A DNA stretch of 14,677 bases, from NCBI GenBank assembly GCA_039815505.1, contig JBCBZE010000044.1, positions 1 to 14,677 on the forward strand, in the 5' to 3' direction. This stretch comes from CANLWN01 sp039815505 (GTDB lineage Bacteria; Bacteroidota; Bacteroidia; Flavobacteriales; Flavobacteriaceae). Below are positions 5,859 to 12,533 of the stretch, piece after piece. How positions within the stretch are numbered: position 1 is the first letter of the stretch; each line of letters begins with the position of its first letter. The translations under genes and the position numbers were made by a program. The notes under the pieces were generated by a model. That model saw only the letters and a program-made list of their open reading frames with translations. It was not told the DNA's origin and searched no databases.

Positions 5859-7764
5859 TAAAATAAATATTAAAAATTGTTCCTTTGCCGACTTCGCTAC
5901 AGGTGATTATTTTACCGTTCATGGACTCTACCTGATTCTTGGTGATAAAGAGTCCTATACCTCTTGCATCAGGATGGTTATGAAAGGTTTTATACATTCC
6001 GAACAGTTTGTCCCCATGTTTTTTAAGATCTATACCCAATCCATTATCCTCTATACTTAAAATGGTGTAACCATTAGCACTATTTGAGCTTAGTTTAATT
6101 CTGGGATCCCGCCTGGGATCTCTATATCTTACGGCATTGGTAATAAAGTTCATCAATATACTATCTATATATTCCGGTATGGCATTAATATATGTATCAT
6201 CCGAAATATGATTAAAAATCTTTGCATTATGGTTTTTTAAATAAGCGGATAGGTTGTTTTCCGTAGTGCTTATTTTGTCATTTAGCCGAACCCTTTTTTT
6301 CTCGTGATTGGTGTTGGTGTTAATCGCAATGACTTCATTTAGATTGTCCAATGTATCCAACAGATTATCGGACGCATCAACTAACATGTCAACAATTTTT
6401 TTCTTTTCGTTTTCCTCCTTTTCATTGATCAAAAACTCCAAGAGCATAGAAAAATTGGCGGTATGTGATCTAAGGTTATGGGATACAATATGAGCGAAAT
6501 TGATTAACTTTTTGTTTTGTGAGGAGGTAACGTTTATAAGACTTCTAAGATCTTCCTCTTTTTGCTTAAGGTCAGATATATCCAGGCTTATACCAACCAG
6601 TCCGGTTATTTCCCCATCATCATCCTTTAATGGAATTTTGGATGTAAGAAAGGTGGTAGCGGTACCATCTTTTTTTAGGTTTAAGGTTTCTTTTCCTAAA
6701 ATCGGAACAAATGAATGCATGACACTTAGATCTTCTTCGCGAGAGTTTCTTGCCGTTGTCTCATCAAAGAACTCAAAGTCATCCTTGCCAATGATCTGAC
6801 TTTCATTTTTAAGCCCACAAAATTCTATTTCCGATTTATTGGCCAATACCTTCTTGGATTCTAAATCTTTTATGAAAACGTTCAAGGGCAGGTGGTCTAT
6901 CAATGTTCTTAACAGTTGTTCGCTTTCCTTGGTTTTTAATTCTGAGATTATGGTATCGTTTATATCTTGCAAAGTTCCAATAAGGCCCAAGAATTTATTA
7001 TCCTTGTAAACTGGTCTTCCGGCAGCTATAACCCATATTTCCTTGCCCTTGGCAGTGACCAGCTGTAGTTTTTCGCTCCAAGGTATGCCCTTGCTCATGG
7101 CCCTATCTATAGACATGGCAAGGGTATTTCTACTGTACCCTTCTTTATAGAAATTTATACCATGCTCAAGATCTGGTTTATAGTCCATGGGGACTTCATG
7201 AATCGTCTTGGTCATAGTACACCAAGATAATTCATCTTTTACAGCGTCGTATTCCCAACTCCCGATTTTGGCAATTTCCGATTTTTCATTTAAAAGAAAT
7301 TCTAGTTTGTCCAGTTTTAAATCGGTAAGTACCTCATTGGTTACATCCTGTGTATGGATAATAACACCTATGATATTTTCATCATCATCATACCAGGGCG
7401 AATTTGTCCACTTAAACCACTTTTCATTCTTCTCATCGTCCAGATAGCGTTCCATACCTGACTGACTTGGCATGCCTAAAAGACAATCGTCCAAAACTTT
7501 TTTCCAATCCGCGCTTATTTCGTGAAATAAGTGCCGTAAGTTCTTACCGATTACATCATCATAAGTAAAATCAAAAGCGTCTATCCACTGATCCGAAGCA
7601 TATACAACCCTTAACTTTCTATCAATAAAAGCAGTTGCCTGTGGCAATTGTTTTATTAAATAGTGGTTAGGGGATATTTTACTTTCACGCAACATTTGTT
7701 GTATTTTCCTACTAATGTAAAGTGAATTTTCTACATATGTTATAGTTTGTTGTGAATTATTCAA
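5845..7764 (-). CDS. Soluble multi-PAS sensor histidine kinase
   Basis: Up to 639 residues with no signal peptide or membrane segment, so a cytoplasmic sensor. Three PAS-like units are visible: about 38-145 (ends IIGVIIHTQDVTNE), about 160-272 (GSWEYD ... FLGLIGTLQDIND) and about 283-400 (LPLNVFIKDLESKKVLANK ... ITGLVGISLDISDLK), joined by short coiled segments. The dimerisation/phospho-acceptor helix has HIVSHNLRSH with H429, and the ATPase domain has N543 (N box), DNGLGID at 573-579 and RGIGLFITK at 601-609. The longest frame starts at TTG 7764, overlapping a promoter-like box; the first ATG is codon 24 (7695-7693), which keeps all PAS units and gives 616 residues. The downstream receiver gene overlaps by 14 bases. 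The signal is unknown. Confidence 0.9.
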   Translation of the reverse strand: MNNSQQTITYVENSLYISRKIQQMLRESKISPNHYLIKQLPQATAFIDRKLRVVYASDQWIDAFDFTYDDVIGKNLRHLFHEISADWKKVLDDCLLGMPSQSGMERYLDDEKNEKWFKWTNSPWYDDDENIIGVIIHTQDVTNEVLTDLKLDKLEFLLNEKSEIAKIGSWEYDAVKDELSWCTMTKTIHEVPMDYKPDLEHGINFYKEGYSRNTLAMSIDRAMSKGIPWSEKLQLVTAKGKEIWVIAAGRPVYKDNKFLGLIGTLQDINDTIISELKTKESEQLLRTLIDHLPLNVFIKDLESKKVLANKSEIEFCGLKNESQIIGKDDFEFFDETTARNSREEDLSVMHSFVPILGKETLNLKKDGTATTFLTSKIPLKDDDGEITGLVGISLDISDLKQKEEDLRSLINVTSSQNKKLINFAHIVSHNLRSHTANFSMLLEFLINEKEENEKKKIVDMLVDASDNLLDTLDNLNEVIAINTNTNHEKKRVRLNDKISTTENNLSAYLKNHNAKIFNHISDDTYINAIPEYIDSILMNFITNAVRYRDPRRDPRIKLSSNSANGYTILSIEDNGLGIDLKKHGDKLFGMYKTFHNHPDARGIGLFITKNQVESMNGKIITCSEVGKGTIFNIYFNERN

Positions 7765-7769
7765 AACTA
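7762..7769 (-). promoter_or_regulatory. Candidate -7 element at the kinase gene, covering its TTG start
   Basis: The minus strand reads TAGTTTTG, a full TAnnTTTG match whose last three bases are the TTG that opens the longest kinase frame. If it is a real promoter, RNA starts near 7757 and translation would use the ATG at 7695 with a leader of about 60 nt. No clear -33 element is present. Confidence 0.35.
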
Positions 7770-7874
7770 GTTGTGTCCATTACTATTTGTATAGACTACG
7801 GAGCAAAAGGATAATTAAAAGAAGGTTTTTTCTTACTATTTGGGTGACATAAGGGGCTGAAAAGAGTTTTTTTT

Positions 7875-7892
7875 AAAAAACTTCCCAAGAAG
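7875..7892 (-). terminator. Weak candidate intrinsic terminator after coaD
   Basis: On the minus strand, 22 bases after the coaD stop, CTTC and GAAG pair around a 4-base loop (7881-7892), followed by six T residues (7880-7875). The stem is short. The T run is itself half of an inverted repeat AGTTTTTT / AAAAAACT (7865-7882), so a longer alternative fold exists. The position between coaD and the kinase gene suits a transcript end. Confidence 0.4.
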
Positions 7893-7913
7893 CATCATAT
7901 TCGCCCAAATTAC

Positions 7914-8369
7914 TTACTCCAACCTTACCGTATCGGGAACAAGTTCTGTGTAATCTCCATGATTCCTGATTACATCACGTACAATGGAAGAGCTAATGTA
8001 TGACTTGCCCGATGAAGTGAGCAAAAAGACGGTCTCAATTTCCGAAAGTTTACGGTTGGTATGGGCAATAGCTTTTTCAAAAGCAAAATCTCCAGGGTTA
8101 CGAAGTCCTCTAAGGATAAAATCCGCGTCCATTTTTTTACAGAAATCAACAGTCAGTCCCTTGTAGGTCATTACTTTTATTTTGGCCTCGTCCTTAAAGG
8201 CATCTATTACAAATTGTTTACGCCGATCTAATGAAAACATATATTTTTTATCGGCATTGACACCAATAGCTATAATAAGTTCATCAAAAAGCGTAATACC
8301 GCGTTTAATGATATCATAGTGGCCTAACGTAAGTGGATCAAAGGAACCGGGAAAGATAGCGCGTCTCAT
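7914..8369 (-). CDS. coaD: Phosphopantetheine adenylyltransferase
   Basis: Transfers AMP from ATP to 4'-phosphopantetheine, giving dephospho-CoA, the penultimate step of coenzyme A synthesis. The 151-residue protein from ATG 8369-8367 begins MRRAIFPGSFDPLTLGH, with the nucleotidyltransferase TxGH motif at T14-H17; RGLRN at 87-91 and the ISSSIVRD motif at 125-132 complete the active site. Length is typical. A TTG two codons upstream would only add two residues, so the ATG is preferred. It follows ddl by 37 bases on the same strand and is probably in its operon, although TATCTTTA (minus strand, 8399-8392), one base off the -7 consensus, could give it extra transcription. Confidence 0.96.
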   Translation of the reverse strand: MRRAIFPGSFDPLTLGHYDIIKRGITLFDELIIAIGVNADKKYMFSLDRRKQFVIDAFKDEAKIKVMTYKGLTVDFCKKMDADFILRGLRNPGDFAFEKAIAHTNRKLSEIETVFLLTSSGKSYISSSIVRDVIRNHGDYTELVPDTVRLE

Positions 8370-8406
8370 GTGCAATTTTAATTGTAGCGGTTAAAGATAA
8401 TTAATT

Positions 8407-9381
8407 TTATCCCAAAGCCTCGATGATGGCGTTTTCAAATAATTCGGATAGGTCAATACCGGCAAATCTTGCTTGTTGCGGTAGGATACTTTCCGTGGTC
8501 AACCCGGGAGTGGTGTTCATCTCCAACATATATGGTTCGTCCCCTACAAATATGAATTCGCTCCTAGAAAAACCGGTCATTTTCAGAATATCATATGCAC
8601 GCCGTGCAATATCGACAACTTTTTCCTGTTGTTCAGGGCTTATTCTTGCCGGGGTAATTTCTTGGGACTTTCCTTCATATTTTGCTTCATAATCAAAAAA
8701 ATCGTTCTCGGAAACAATTTCGGTTATGGGTAGCACCTTTGTTTTTCCTTTGTACTTTATAACTCCTACCGATACTTCAATACCATCTAGGAAAGCTTCG
8801 ATAATAATTTCATCGTCTTCTTCATAGGCTTTCTCTATAGCTGGTACAAGTGCTTCTTTTTCGTGAACCTTGGAAATCCCAAAACTGCTTCCTGCCCTAT
8901 TGGCCTTTACGAAGCAGGGCAGCCCTACTTTTTCTATAATCATCTCTTCGTCCACAGGGTCACCAAGGTTCAAATAGTAGGATGCCGCGGATTGTATACC
9001 GTAGGGCCTAAGTGTGCTAAGGAGATCTCTTTTATTGAAGGTCAACGCTGCTTGATAATATCCGCAGGATGTCTGGGGAATGTTTAAAAGTTCAAAATAA
9101 GCTTGCATCAGGCCATCTTCCCCGGGAGTACCGTGAACGGCATTGAAAACACAATCAAAATTAAGGATTGTTTCCTCGAAATTAACGGAAAAATCGTCGC
9201 GATTCACTTCATATTCCTTTCCGTTATCGGTCACATAAACCCATTTATCCTTAAAAATATGAATAGGATAGGTATTAAATTTTTTCTTATCCAAATATTG
9301 GTGGACTACACTTCCGCTTTTCAGGGATATTTTGTATTCACTGGAATACCCTCCCATGATAATGGCTATATTTTTTTTCAT
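8407..9381 (-). CDS. ddl: D-alanine--D-alanine ligase
   Basis: ATP-grasp enzyme that joins two D-alanines for the peptidoglycan stem peptide, in the cytoplasm. The 324-residue protein starts at ATG 9381-9379 and has IIMGGYSSEYKISL (7-20) with the substrate-binding E15, HGTPGEDG at 83-90, the ATP-grasp segment PCFVKANRAGSSFGISKV and the C-terminal metal and phosphate motif FVGDEPYMLEMNTTPGLT. Length and motif order are those of a normal Ddl. It is divergent from the PASTA-protein gene across 97 bases and followed by coaD. Cell-wall context on both sides of that promoter region is notable. Confidence 0.96.
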   Translation of the reverse strand: MKKNIAIIMGGYSSEYKISLKSGSVVHQYLDKKKFNTYPIHIFKDKWVYVTDNGKEYEVNRDDFSVNFEETILNFDCVFNAVHGTPGEDGLMQAYFELLNIPQTSCGYYQAALTFNKRDLLSTLRPYGIQSAASYYLNLGDPVDEEMIIEKVGLPCFVKANRAGSSFGISKVHEKEALVPAIEKAYEEDDEIIIEAFLDGIEVSVGVIKYKGKTKVLPITEIVSENDFFDYEAKYEGKSQEITPARISPEQQEKVVDIARRAYDILKMTGFSRSEFIFVGDEPYMLEMNTTPGLTTESILPQQARFAGIDLSELFENAIIEALG

Positions 9382-9451
9382 GCCGTCTCCAAACTAAACC
9401 GTTAAAACAAATATCACTTTTTCAAAGCAAAGAAAAAAGCATTGGGTTTTA

Positions 9452-9459
9452 TATCTTTG
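9452..9459 (+). promoter_or_regulatory. Candidate -7 element for the PASTA-rluD operon
   Basis: TATCTTTG is a full match to TAnnTTTG and ends 19 bases before the PASTA-protein ATG, implying a leader of about 13-15 nt. No TTTG is found 19-21 bases upstream on this strand. The 97-base gap shared with ddl holds no equally good box for ddl. Confidence 0.5.
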
Positions 9460-9478
9460 TTCCAACAAAAAAGTTGTT

Positions 9479-10066
9479 ATGAAGAATTTTTTAAACTTTT
9501 TAAGGAGTAAAATTTTTCTTATCCAATTGGGGCTTGCCCTATTAGTATCCATTCTATTGGTCTTTTTAACATTGCAATGGCTAAAAAACTCCACTAATCA
9601 TGGCGAGTTTGTAGAAGTACCGGACTTTTCCAAAATGTCGGTCATGGATATGCGCAAGGCGGTGGAAGAAGCAGGGTTGCGCTATGAAGTTTTGGACTCC
9701 GCCAACTATAATCCAGATTATCCTAGATTCTCCATAATAGATCAGAACCCTCCTGCTGGCAATAAGGTAAAGGAGAACAGAAAAATATATTTTACGGTTA
9801 ACCCATCGGGGTATAAAAAAGTAACCGTTCCCCAAATTATACAGGTTACCCAGCGGAATGCCACTTCTATGCTTCGTGCGGTGGGCCTAGATGTTCAAAG
9901 GGTTACACATATCGATGAATTGGGCAAGGATATGGTTTATTATATAAAGCATAAGGGCAAGAATATTGCACCTGGTGACAAATTGCCCAAAACCTCGAAG
10001 ATCGAACTGATCTGCGGAAACGGGAAAATTTCAGGTAGGGCACAGGTTAAGGCCGATTCCGAATAG
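9479..10066 (+). CDS. Membrane-anchored protein with two PASTA domains and no kinase domain
   Basis: The 195-residue protein has a short basic N-terminus, one membrane segment at about 12-33 (FLIQLGLALLVSILLVFLTL) and then an outside portion of two PASTA units: about 43-110 (VEVPDFSKMSVMDMRKAVEEAGL ... IIDQNPPAGNKVKENRKIYFTVN) and about 114-180 (VTVPQIIQVTQRNATSMLRAVGL ... KGKNIAPGDKLPKTSKIELICG). PASTA domains bind uncrosslinked peptidoglycan or muropeptides in Gram-positive Ser/Thr kinases and some penicillin-binding proteins. Here neither a kinase nor a transpeptidase domain is attached. It is divergent from ddl and 2 bases before rluD, so it is co-transcribed with a ribosomal RNA modification enzyme. 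A cell-wall role is an inference from the domains and ddl. Confidence 0.88.
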   Translation: MKNFLNFLRSKIFLIQLGLALLVSILLVFLTLQWLKNSTNHGEFVEVPDFSKMSVMDMRKAVEEAGLRYEVLDSANYNPDYPRFSIIDQNPPAGNKVKENRKIYFTVNPSGYKKVTVPQIIQVTQRNATSMLRAVGLDVQRVTHIDELGKDMVYYIKHKGKNIAPGDKLPKTSKIELICGNGKISGRAQVKADSE

Positions 10067-10068
10067 TT

Positions 10069-11094
10069 ATGGCATCGCAGCACAACCCAATATCCAACGA
10101 GGATGAGCTTTTTGAACATCATAGATTTACCGCTTCCAACGGACAAGATCCGTTGCGAGTGGATAAATTTTTAATGAACTTTATTGAGAACGCCACCCGG
10201 AACAAAATTCAACAAGCGGCAAAAGACGGCCATATTTGGGTCAATGACCGTATTGTTAAGCAAAATTATAAGGTGAAGGCCGGAGACGAGGTAAAAGTGA
10301 TGTTCGAACATCCTCCTTATGAATTTTTGTTAACGCCCGAAGCTATTCCATTGAATATTATCTATGAGGATGATGCGCTGCTAGTGGTCAATAAACCTCC
10401 GGGCATGGTTGTGCATCCCGGGCATGGTAATTATTCCGGGACCCTAATAAATGCCTTGGTGCATCATATTGATAACTTACCGGTGAACAGTAATGAGAGA
10501 CCGGGCCTGGTACATCGAATCGATAAAGATACTTCCGGGCTTTTGATCGTAGCAAAGACAGAAATGGCCATGGCACATTTGGCCAAACAGTTTTTTGATA
10601 AAACAACGGAACGCGAGTATGTTGCCTTGGTATGGGGAGATCCAAAGGATGACGAGGGGACTATTGAAGGCCATATTGGACGTAATCCAAAAAATCGGCT
10701 ACAAATGCAGGTTTTTCCAGAGGGAGATCAAGGCAAGGAAGCCATAACACACTATAAGGTCCTGGAACGTTTGGGATATGTAAGCTTGGTCTCCTGCAAA
10801 TTAGAAACCGGTAGAACACATCAGATACGCGTACATCTGAAGTATATAGGTCACACCCTATTTAACGATGAGCGCTATGGAGGGGATAAAATTTTAAAAG
10901 GGACTACCTTTTCCAAATACCGTCAGTTTGTGGAAAACGCCTTTACGATATTGCCCAGACAGGCCTTGCATGCCAAAACTTTGGGCTTTGTGCATCCTGT
11001 TTCTGGAGAATTTATGCGATTTAGCTCCGAAATTCCCGAAGATATGTTGCATTGTATTGAGAAATGGCGGCATTATACCAAGCATCAAAGGTAA
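10069..11094 (+). CDS. rluD: 23S rRNA pseudouridine synthase, RluD/RluC family
   Basis: Isomerises uridines in 23S rRNA to pseudouridine. Of 341 residues, about 28-80 form an S4 RNA-binding domain (RVDKFLMNFIENATRNKIQQ ... GDEVKVMF), and about 95-320 the RluA-type catalytic domain with VNKPPGMVVHPG (107-118), HRIDKDTSGLL (149-159, catalytic D152) and KLETGRTHQIRVHL. A 20-residue acidic N-terminal lead precedes the S4 domain. The start ATG 10069-10071 is 2 bases after the PASTA-gene stop, so translation is likely coupled. RluD is the best label because of the S4 domain and length, but the exact target uridines cannot be told from the sequence. Confidence 0.94.
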   Translation: MASQHNPISNEDELFEHHRFTASNGQDPLRVDKFLMNFIENATRNKIQQAAKDGHIWVNDRIVKQNYKVKAGDEVKVMFEHPPYEFLLTPEAIPLNIIYEDDALLVVNKPPGMVVHPGHGNYSGTLINALVHHIDNLPVNSNERPGLVHRIDKDTSGLLIVAKTEMAMAHLAKQFFDKTTEREYVALVWGDPKDDEGTIEGHIGRNPKNRLQMQVFPEGDQGKEAITHYKVLERLGYVSLVSCKLETGRTHQIRVHLKYIGHTLFNDERYGGDKILKGTTFSKYRQFVENAFTILPRQALHAKTLGFVHPVSGEFMRFSSEIPEDMLHCIEKWRHYTKHQR

Positions 11095-11189
11095 AGGATA
11101 AATTTCATTGATATGGGTATTGAAAACTCCTTTGGCTAGGATAGATTATCCAAAAAATCCTTTTTAATTTTATAGCAAACATTGAGCAT

Positions 11190-11951
11190 ATGAAAATTGT
11201 AGTATCACCGGCCAAATCGTTGGATTTTGAAACTAAATTGCCCACTTCAAAACATACGCAGTCCGTTTTTTTAAAGGAGTCCGAACAATTGAACAAAGTA
11301 CTCCTAAAGAAAAAACCGAAGGCCCTGTCCAAACTCATGGGCATTTCCGATAAATTGGCCGAACTGAATTGGGAGCGCAATCAAAGCTTTAACCTGCCGT
11401 TTACCACAGATAATGCAAGACCGGCGGTGTATGCCTTTAATGGCGACGTATATCAAGGATTGGATGCTTATACCATTCCGGAGAACAAATTGGATAAATT
11501 ACAAGATACCTTACGGATTTTATCCGGGCTTTATGGAGTTTTAAAACCGTTGGACCTTATACAGCCCTATAGGTTGGAAATGGGAACATCACTAAAAATG
11601 GGTCGCAAAAAGAACTTGTACGAGTTTTGGAAGAAACCCTTGACAACCCATCTTAATTCCACATTGGGAGATAACGAACTCTTCATCAACCTGGCCAGCA
11701 ACGAATATTTTGGGGCAGTCGATACAAAAACCTTAAAAGTTCCCGTGATTACCCCTATTTTCAAGGATTGGAAAAATGATAAATTAAAGGTCATCAGTTT
11801 TTTTGCAAAAAAGGCGAGAGGCTCTATGGTACGCTATATTTTAGATACCGATGCCAAGACCTTGGAAGACATCAAAGGTTTTGACCGCGATGATTATATG
11901 TTTAGCAAAGAACATACCTTACGTGAAGACCAACCGGTTTTTGTACGTTAA
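11190..11951 (+). CDS. yaaA: Peroxide stress protein YaaA (DUF328)
   Basis: YaaA limits free intracellular iron and so protects DNA and proteins from peroxide in E. coli; a DNA-binding role has been reported for its fold. The 253-residue protein is a normal length and shows the family signatures SPAKSLDF (6-13), YAFNGDVYQGLDA (81-93), LSGLYGVLKPLDLIQPYRLEMG split at 111-132, and FAKKARGSMVRY near 204-215. The start ATG 11190 opens with MKIVVSPAK, the expected N-terminus. It lies 95 bases after rluD on the same strand; no TAnnTTTG box is evident in the gap, so read-through from rluD is possible. The gene converges with bTHX. Confidence 0.94.
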   Translation: MKIVVSPAKSLDFETKLPTSKHTQSVFLKESEQLNKVLLKKKPKALSKLMGISDKLAELNWERNQSFNLPFTTDNARPAVYAFNGDVYQGLDAYTIPENKLDKLQDTLRILSGLYGVLKPLDLIQPYRLEMGTSLKMGRKKNLYEFWKKPLTTHLNSTLGDNELFINLASNEYFGAVDTKTLKVPVITPIFKDWKNDKLKVISFFAKKARGSMVRYILDTDAKTLEDIKGFDRDDYMFSKEHTLREDQPVFVR

Positions 11952-12100
11952 CCTGCCTTTTCCAATAGATAACGTAGAAGGCAATTATCAAAACAATGTT
12001 TTTCCACCGCAAGTAGTCCATGGTTGTTATCTGCCATACCATGAAATAAAACGAATAGTTGAATCGGCACCATTACTTTTGGCGGTCACGGTGAAAATAG

Positions 12101-12232
12101 CTATGATTTTTTCTTGACCGCACTTTTTTTAGTGCTAACCACATTAGTTTTCTTAGCCTTTCCAGGTCTTCTAGCCCCGTAAGATTTATTGGCTATTTTG
12201 CCTCTTCTGGTTTTTTTATCACCTTTTCCCAT
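12101..12232 (-). CDS. 30S ribosomal protein bTHX (small)
   Basis: A 43-residue, very basic protein beginning MGKGDKKTRRGKI, then ANKSYGARRPGKAKK and a Lys/Ser-rich tail ending AVKKKS. This matches the bTHX family of tiny small-subunit proteins, first known from Thermus, which in the 30S structure sits in a cavity in the head and stabilises RNA packing. Sixteen of 43 residues or so are Lys or Arg and there are no acidic residues other than D5. The start ATG 12232-12230 is the only one in frame and the stop is TAG 12103-12101. It stands alone, convergent with yaaA, with a promoter match about 25 bases upstream. Its size makes it easy to miss in automatic annotation. Confidence 0.85.
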   Translation of the reverse strand: MGKGDKKTRRGKIANKSYGARRPGKAKKTNVVSTKKSAVKKKS

Positions 12233-12256
12233 GTGTACTACTTTATAGATTCCCCT

Positions 12257-12288
12257 TTAAGATACCTTTTTAGAACAAGAAATTCAAA
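12257..12288 (-). promoter_or_regulatory. Candidate promoter for bTHX
   Basis: On the minus strand TTTG (12288-12285) is followed after 20 bases by TATCTTAA (12264-12257), which fits TTTG-N20-TAnnTTTG except for the last two bases. It would place the transcription start about 15-20 bases before the bTHX ATG. The 8-base palindrome GACCGGTC (12290-12297) lies directly upstream. Confidence 0.35.
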
Positions 12289-12338
12289 CGACCGGTCAAA
12301 AGCGAAATTTCAGGGATAGGACTATGCTTATGTTTAAG

Positions 12339-12371
12339 GTTAAATAATTATGGTAACCATTAATTTTTAAC
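12339..12371. promoter_or_regulatory. 33-base imperfect dyad, candidate regulator-binding site
   Basis: Left arm GTTAAATAATTATGGT (12339-12354), centre A (12355), right arm ACCATTAATTTTTAAC (12356-12371). The arms pair at 13 of 16 positions, with five perfect inner pairs (ATGGT/ACCAT) and six perfect outer pairs. The centre lies about 46 bases upstream of the first candidate -33 element of ppc and about 125 bases from bTHX. It is too far from any gene end to be a terminator and has no U tract of use, so an operator is the simpler reading. Confidence 0.35.
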
Positions 12372-12400
12372 AAAATACCGTCATTTTATGGTTTTATGAC

Positions 12401-12432
12401 ATTGGGATGCTAAAACAAAAACAGTAGTTTTG
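12401..12432 (+). promoter_or_regulatory. Candidate upstream promoter (P1) of ppc
   Basis: ATTG (12401-12404), a one-base variant of the -33 TTTG, is followed after 20 bases by TAGTTTTG (12425-12432), a full -7 match. The implied transcription start is near 12438, giving a leader of about 95 nt. Confidence 0.4.
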
Positions 12433-12465
12433 TTTGTAACGATTATTTGGCCAAAATTAGTTTTG
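12433..12465 (+). promoter_or_regulatory. Candidate downstream promoter (P2) of ppc
   Basis: TTTG (12433-12436) directly follows the P1 -7 box, and after 21 bases comes a second identical TAGTTTTG (12458-12465). Both elements match the Bacteroidota consensus fully. The implied start is near 12471, giving a leader of about 63 nt. Confidence 0.5.
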
Positions 12466-12533
12466 GAAACCTTGGTTCGGATAATACCAATTTAAAACAC
12501 AAATTTCTCATTACATAGAAATAAACCATTAGC

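Larger units (their letters stand above)
12233..12533. other. Intergenic region between bTHX and ppc (301 bases, divergent)
   Basis: No coding frame with recognisable content is present on either strand. The region holds, from left to right: the bTHX promoter match (12257-12288), the palindrome GACCGGTC (12290-12297), a 33-base imperfect dyad (12339-12371), the direct repeat TTTTATGGTTTTATG (12384-12398), and two promoter-like units in tandem (12401-12465) before ppc. No tRNA-like or rRNA-like structure was seen. Confidence 0.7.

Noticed and set aside
7780..7842. Direct repeat TTACTATTTG at 7780-7789 and 7833-7842
   Set aside because: Ten AT-rich bases repeated once at a 53-base distance in a low-complexity gap can arise by chance, and the spacer of the TA-TTTG core is wrong for a -7 box.
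11139..11151. Hairpin GGATA / TATCC with a 3-base loop after rluD
   Set aside because: The stem is only 5 bp and is followed on the plus strand by an A run, not a T run, so it does not fit an intrinsic terminator.
11851..12117. Plus-strand 88-codon frame at the end of yaaA
   Set aside because: Its first third is a shifted frame of yaaA and its end overlaps bTHX on the other strand; no domain or membrane pattern is visible.
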